25,368 bases of DNA from positions 1 to 25,368 of the forward strand of contig CAYVPW010000019.1 of assembly GCA_964453915.1 (NCBI GenBank). The letters run 5' to 3'. The stretch comes from UBA1259 sp964453915. Lineage in GTDB: Bacteria > Bacillota > Clostridia > Christensenellales > Borkfalkiaceae. Below are positions 23,612 to 25,368 of this stretch, piece by piece. How positions within the stretch are numbered: position 1 is the stretch's first letter; each line of letters starts with the position of its first letter. The position numbers and the translations under genes are program-made. The notes under the pieces are model-generated. The model saw only the letters and a list, made by a program, of their open reading frames with translations. It did not search any database and had not been told where the DNA came from.

Positions 23612-23641
23612 TAGTATCTTAAAAAAACAAAAAATTTATAC
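23612..23641 (-). promoter_or_regulatory. Forespore (sigma-G-like) promoter of the spoVA operon
   Basis: Read on the minus strand: GTATA (23641-23637), 18 bp, GATACTA (23618-23612). The forespore sigma-G consensus is roughly GNATR with CATNNTA at 17-18 bp. Only the first base of the -10 differs. spoVA is sigma-G-dependent in Bacillus. The predicted start is near 23605. Confidence 0.55.
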
Positions 23642-23668
23642 AAAAAAAGCGGCTAAAATTCTTGCCGC
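23642..23668 (-). terminator. Terminator at the end of sigF
   Basis: GCGGC/GCCGC stem (23649-23653 with 23664-23668) with a 10-nt loop, followed on the minus strand by seven T. The stem includes the last codons and stop of sigF. It would separate the spoIIA-sigF message from the spoVA message, leaving some readthrough because the stem is short. Confidence 0.6.
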
Positions 23669-24369
23669 ATTTTTTCTAATATTTTGTTTTCTAACCGAGA
23701 AACCTGTACTTGCGATATTCCTAGATTTTCTGCAATTTCACTTTGTGTTTTATCTCTAAAATATCTTAGCACGACAATCTTTCTTTCTCTGTCTGTCAAT
23801 CCTCCTATGATATTTGATAAATGTATTTTATCAACCAAACCGTCTTCCGTATCGCTTGAACTAAGTTTATCCGCAAGGGTTTGAGAATCGTCTTCGTCAT
23901 CAAACTTTTCGTTGATAGAAAGTGGCATTTTTGCACTGTCAAGCGCAAAAACCACTTCGTCTGCGCTCACGCTAAATCTATTTGATAAAAACTCAATAGA
24001 CGGTGATTTGTTGTATTTTGCCTGATAATCGCCTATAAAACGGTTTATTTTATTAGCCAAAATTTTTATAGATCTAGAAACTTTTATTGCTCCGTTATCC
24101 CTTATATATCTTTTTATTTCACCTATAATCATAGGCACGGTATAAGTAGAAAATTTTACACCGAAACTTTCGTCAAAATTATTTATAGCTTTTAAAAAAC
24201 CTATGCAGGCAATTTGATACAGGTCGTCGTATTCCACACCCTTATTTTTGAAGCGTGAAATTATACTTCTTATAAGCGGGGTGTTGCTTTTAAAAATTTT
24301 TTCTTTTGCTAAATCGTCTCCTTTTTTTGCACGCCTTATATACTCTACTAATTCTTCTTGACTTAACAT
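23653..24369 (-). CDS. sigF: Forespore RNA polymerase sigma factor SigF (SpoIIAC)
   Basis: 238 aa sigma-70 family factor. Region 2 runs from about 30 to 105 (DDLYQIACIGFLKAINNF, KFSTYTVPMIIGEIKRYIRDNG), region 3 from about 110 to 160, and the region 4 helix-turn-helix from about 190 to 235 (TDRERKIVVLRYFRDKTQSEIAENLGIS). Placement after spoIIAA-spoIIAB identifies it as sigma-F rather than sigma-G. It drives the first forespore regulon and is held inactive by SpoIIAB. The gap from spoIIAB is 12 nt with only a weak AGGG. Confidence 0.97.
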   Translation of the reverse strand: MLSQEELVEYIRRAKKGDDLAKEKIFKSNTPLIRSIISRFKNKGVEYDDLYQIACIGFLKAINNFDESFGVKFSTYTVPMIIGEIKRYIRDNGAIKVSRSIKILANKINRFIGDYQAKYNKSPSIEFLSNRFSVSADEVVFALDSAKMPLSINEKFDDEDDSQTLADKLSSSDTEDGLVDKIHLSNIIGGLTDRERKIVVLRYFRDKTQSEIAENLGISQVQVSRLENKILEKMRQEF

Positions 24370-24381
24370 TTACTAACCCTA

Positions 24382-24810
24382 TCATTCGGATTTAATCGAT
24401 TTTTTCATATAAATTTTTGTTCCAACCCCTTTTTTGCTTTCAACGTTTACGCTATCCATAAAACTTTTCATTATAGTAAATCCCATTCCGGAACGCTCTT
24501 GTTCGGGTTTTGTTGTGTAAAACGGTTCTAGGGCTTCGGATAAGTTTTCTATACCTACCCCGTTATCAAAAATATTTATATGTATTTTATTTTCTTCTAA
24601 AGCGCACTCTAACGTTATTTCTCCTATACAATTAGGATAGCCGTGCACTATTGCGTTTGTCACTGCTTCGCTTACGGCGGTTTTAATATCCGTGAGATCA
24701 GAAACGCTTGGATTAAGTTTTAGTGCAAATAAAGAAACAACGCCCCTTATAAAACCTTCGTTTTCAGAATAAGATGGAAATGTAATTGTAAATTTGTTGT
24801 TTTCGTTCAT
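24382..24810 (-). CDS. spoIIAB: Anti-sigma F factor SpoIIAB
   Basis: 142 aa. A GHKL serine kinase and anti-sigma factor with N-box SEAVTNAIVHGYP (E48, N52), G1 box DNGVGI (82-87) and G2 box RSGMGF (106-111). It binds SigF, and it phosphorylates SpoIIAA on serine to hold sigma-F silent until SpoIIE dephosphorylates SpoIIAA in the forespore. AAAGGAGA precedes the ATG. It lies 10 nt after spoIIAA. SpoIIE is not in the window. Confidence 0.97.
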   Translation of the reverse strand: MNENNKFTITFPSYSENEGFIRGVVSLFALKLNPSVSDLTDIKTAVSEAVTNAIVHGYPNCIGEITLECALEENKIHINIFDNGVGIENLSEALEPFYTTKPEQERSGMGFTIMKSFMDSVNVESKKGVGTKIYMKKSIKSE

Positions 24811-24820
24811 AAATTCTCCT

Positions 24821-25129
24821 TTAACGCTTTGGCATAATTCTATATAATCCGGAAATTTCTATTACTTTTTCCGTTGCACAAGATGCGCCCGTTATATAAG
24901 ACGGAACGTTAAATTGCTTTAACTTTTTATATCTACCTATAAGCAATCCTACTCCCGTGCTATCCATAAAAGATAAACCGGACAAATCAAAAATTACCCT
25001 ATCGGAATTTAAATTGTCGTTTATGATTTTATCTAAATATAATTTAGCGTTAGAAGCAGAACATTCGTCTAAATCTCCGTATATAAAAAACGTAAGCGAA
25101 TTCCCCTGTTTTTTGAATTTTATTTCCAT
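24821..25129 (-). CDS. spoIIAA: Anti-anti-sigma F factor SpoIIAA
   Basis: A STAS-domain protein of 102 aa. The phosphorylated serine is in SFMDSTGVGLL (S57, matching S58 of Bacillus). Unphosphorylated SpoIIAA displaces SigF from SpoIIAB. The start at ATG 25129 is chosen because AGGAGGA lies 5 nt upstream and the length then fits the family. The frame stays open to 25204, but that 25-residue extension has no homology and lies over the promoter. It is the first gene of the spoIIA operon. Confidence 0.97.
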   Translation of the reverse strand: MEIKFKKQGNSLTFFIYGDLDECSASNAKLYLDKIINDNLNSDRVIFDLSGLSFMDSTGVGLLIGRYKKLKQFNVPSYITGASCATEKVIEISGLYRIMPKR

Positions 25130-25184
25130 AAAAGTCCTCCTAAAGTTATCGAAATATACTTTACCACAAGAAAAAAGCGATATT

Positions 25185-25224
25185 TTGACGACAAATAAAA
25201 CCATAGAAAAAATCTTGTCGTTAA
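25185..25224 (-). promoter_or_regulatory. Paired Spo0A-box-like repeats upstream of spoIIAA
   Basis: Two arms, 25185-25194 and 25215-25224, form a 10-bp inverted repeat with one G/T position and a 20-bp centre. Each contains a variant of the 0A box (TGNCGAA): TGACGAC and TGTCGTT. A -10-like TATATT at 25158-25153 would put the arms near -44 and -74 of the start, positions compatible with Spo0A activation. Spo0A control of spoIIA is known in Bacillus and Clostridium. The binding here is inferred. Confidence 0.4.
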
Positions 25225-25282
25225 GCGTTTTTTAATAAAATAAAAATATCAAAAAAAATTTTGAAAAATCGCGTAATTTTGT

Positions 25283-25311
25283 TTGACAATTCTTAAAATT
25301 TATTATAGTAT
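25283..25311 (+). promoter_or_regulatory. Promoter of tRNA-Pro
   Basis: TTGACA (25283-25288) with TAGTAT (25306-25311) at 17 bp. A perfect TATAAT (25309-25314) overlaps it but at 20 bp. Either places the start just before the tRNA. Confidence 0.6.
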
Positions 25312-25331
25312 AATAGGGCGTCGTGAATGAA

Positions 25332-25368
25332 CGGGGTGTAGCGCAGTTGGTAGCGCACGTGGTTTGGG
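25332..25368 (+). tRNA. tRNA-Pro(UGG), 5' half only
   Basis: The acceptor strand CGGGGTG, the D-arm GCGC-AGTTGGTA-GCGC, the anticodon 5' stem CGTGG and loop TTTGGG... give anticodon TGG (Pro). The window ends inside the anticodon loop, so the remainder is not seen. Transcribed divergently from spoIIAA. Confidence 0.88.

Noticed and set aside
25130..25204. 25-residue N-terminal extension of SpoIIAA.
   Set aside because: AGGAGGA and family length support the ATG at 25129. The extension covers the likely promoter.
1..25368. CRISPR arrays, prophage, insertion sequences or a novel defence island.
   Set aside because: No repeat-spacer pattern, transposase, or foreign-looking gene block. Apart from the recombinase all genes are core housekeeping or sporulation genes in known orders.

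Overview
The window is a compact, AT-rich (roughly one third G+C by eye) chromosomal segment of an endospore-forming member of the Firmicutes, most likely class Clostridia. The reasons are a complete forespore sigma module (spoIIAA-spoIIAB-sigF), spoVAC-spoVAD-spoVAE and yunB, a T-box leader in front of pheS, the miaB-mutS-mutL-miaA-ynbB order, Shine-Dalgarno sites of the AGGAGG type, and the Clostridia-type XerC/D-like recombinase. I cannot name the genus. No phage, IS element or CRISPR array is visible.

Layout. 1-1380: an AT-rich gene-free start with a strong perfect-type hairpin and DnaA-box-like 9-mers, then a tyrosine recombinase (+) ended by a bidirectional terminator. 1440-9575 (- strand): one tightly packed operon miaB, mutS, mutL, miaA, ynbB-like PLP enzyme, and a 58-residue eight-cysteine protein that is easily missed. 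It joins tRNA-A37 modification (MiaA makes i6A, MiaB methylthiolates it) to DNA mismatch repair (MutS/MutL with an endonuclease-type C-terminus). 9715-11940 (+): a class A penicillin-binding protein, divergent from miaB and convergent with thiI. 11944-20923 (-): T-box-led pheS-pheT-mutS2, then a two-helix membrane protein, a cysteine desulfurase and ThiI, which together with the desulfurase should make 4-thiouridine in tRNA. 20987-25129 (-): the sporulation block spoIIAA-spoIIAB-sigF / spoVAC-spoVAD-spoVAE-yunB. 25332-end (+): the first half of tRNA-Pro(UGG), cut by the window edge.

Regulatory signals readable by eye include near-consensus sigma-A promoters for the recombinase, miaB and pheS, a forespore (sigma-G-like) promoter before the spoVA genes, Spo0A-box-like repeats before spoIIAA, and several intrinsic terminators, one of which (for the thiI operon) lies inside the coding part of the convergent penicillin-binding protein gene.

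The least ordinary observations are: (1) first-in-transcript genes (recombinase, miaB, possibly a tiny ORF before spoVAC) whose -10 box sits 6-8 nt before the start codon with no Shine-Dalgarno, implying leaderless mRNAs; (2) a strong codon-context rule, in which Asn/Asp/His/Tyr codons end in C before GA/GT/GG and in T otherwise; (3) a hairpin with a 6-bp centre just upstream of the recombinase; (4) the small eight-cysteine protein; and (5) mutS2 lying under T-box (tRNA-Phe charging) control.
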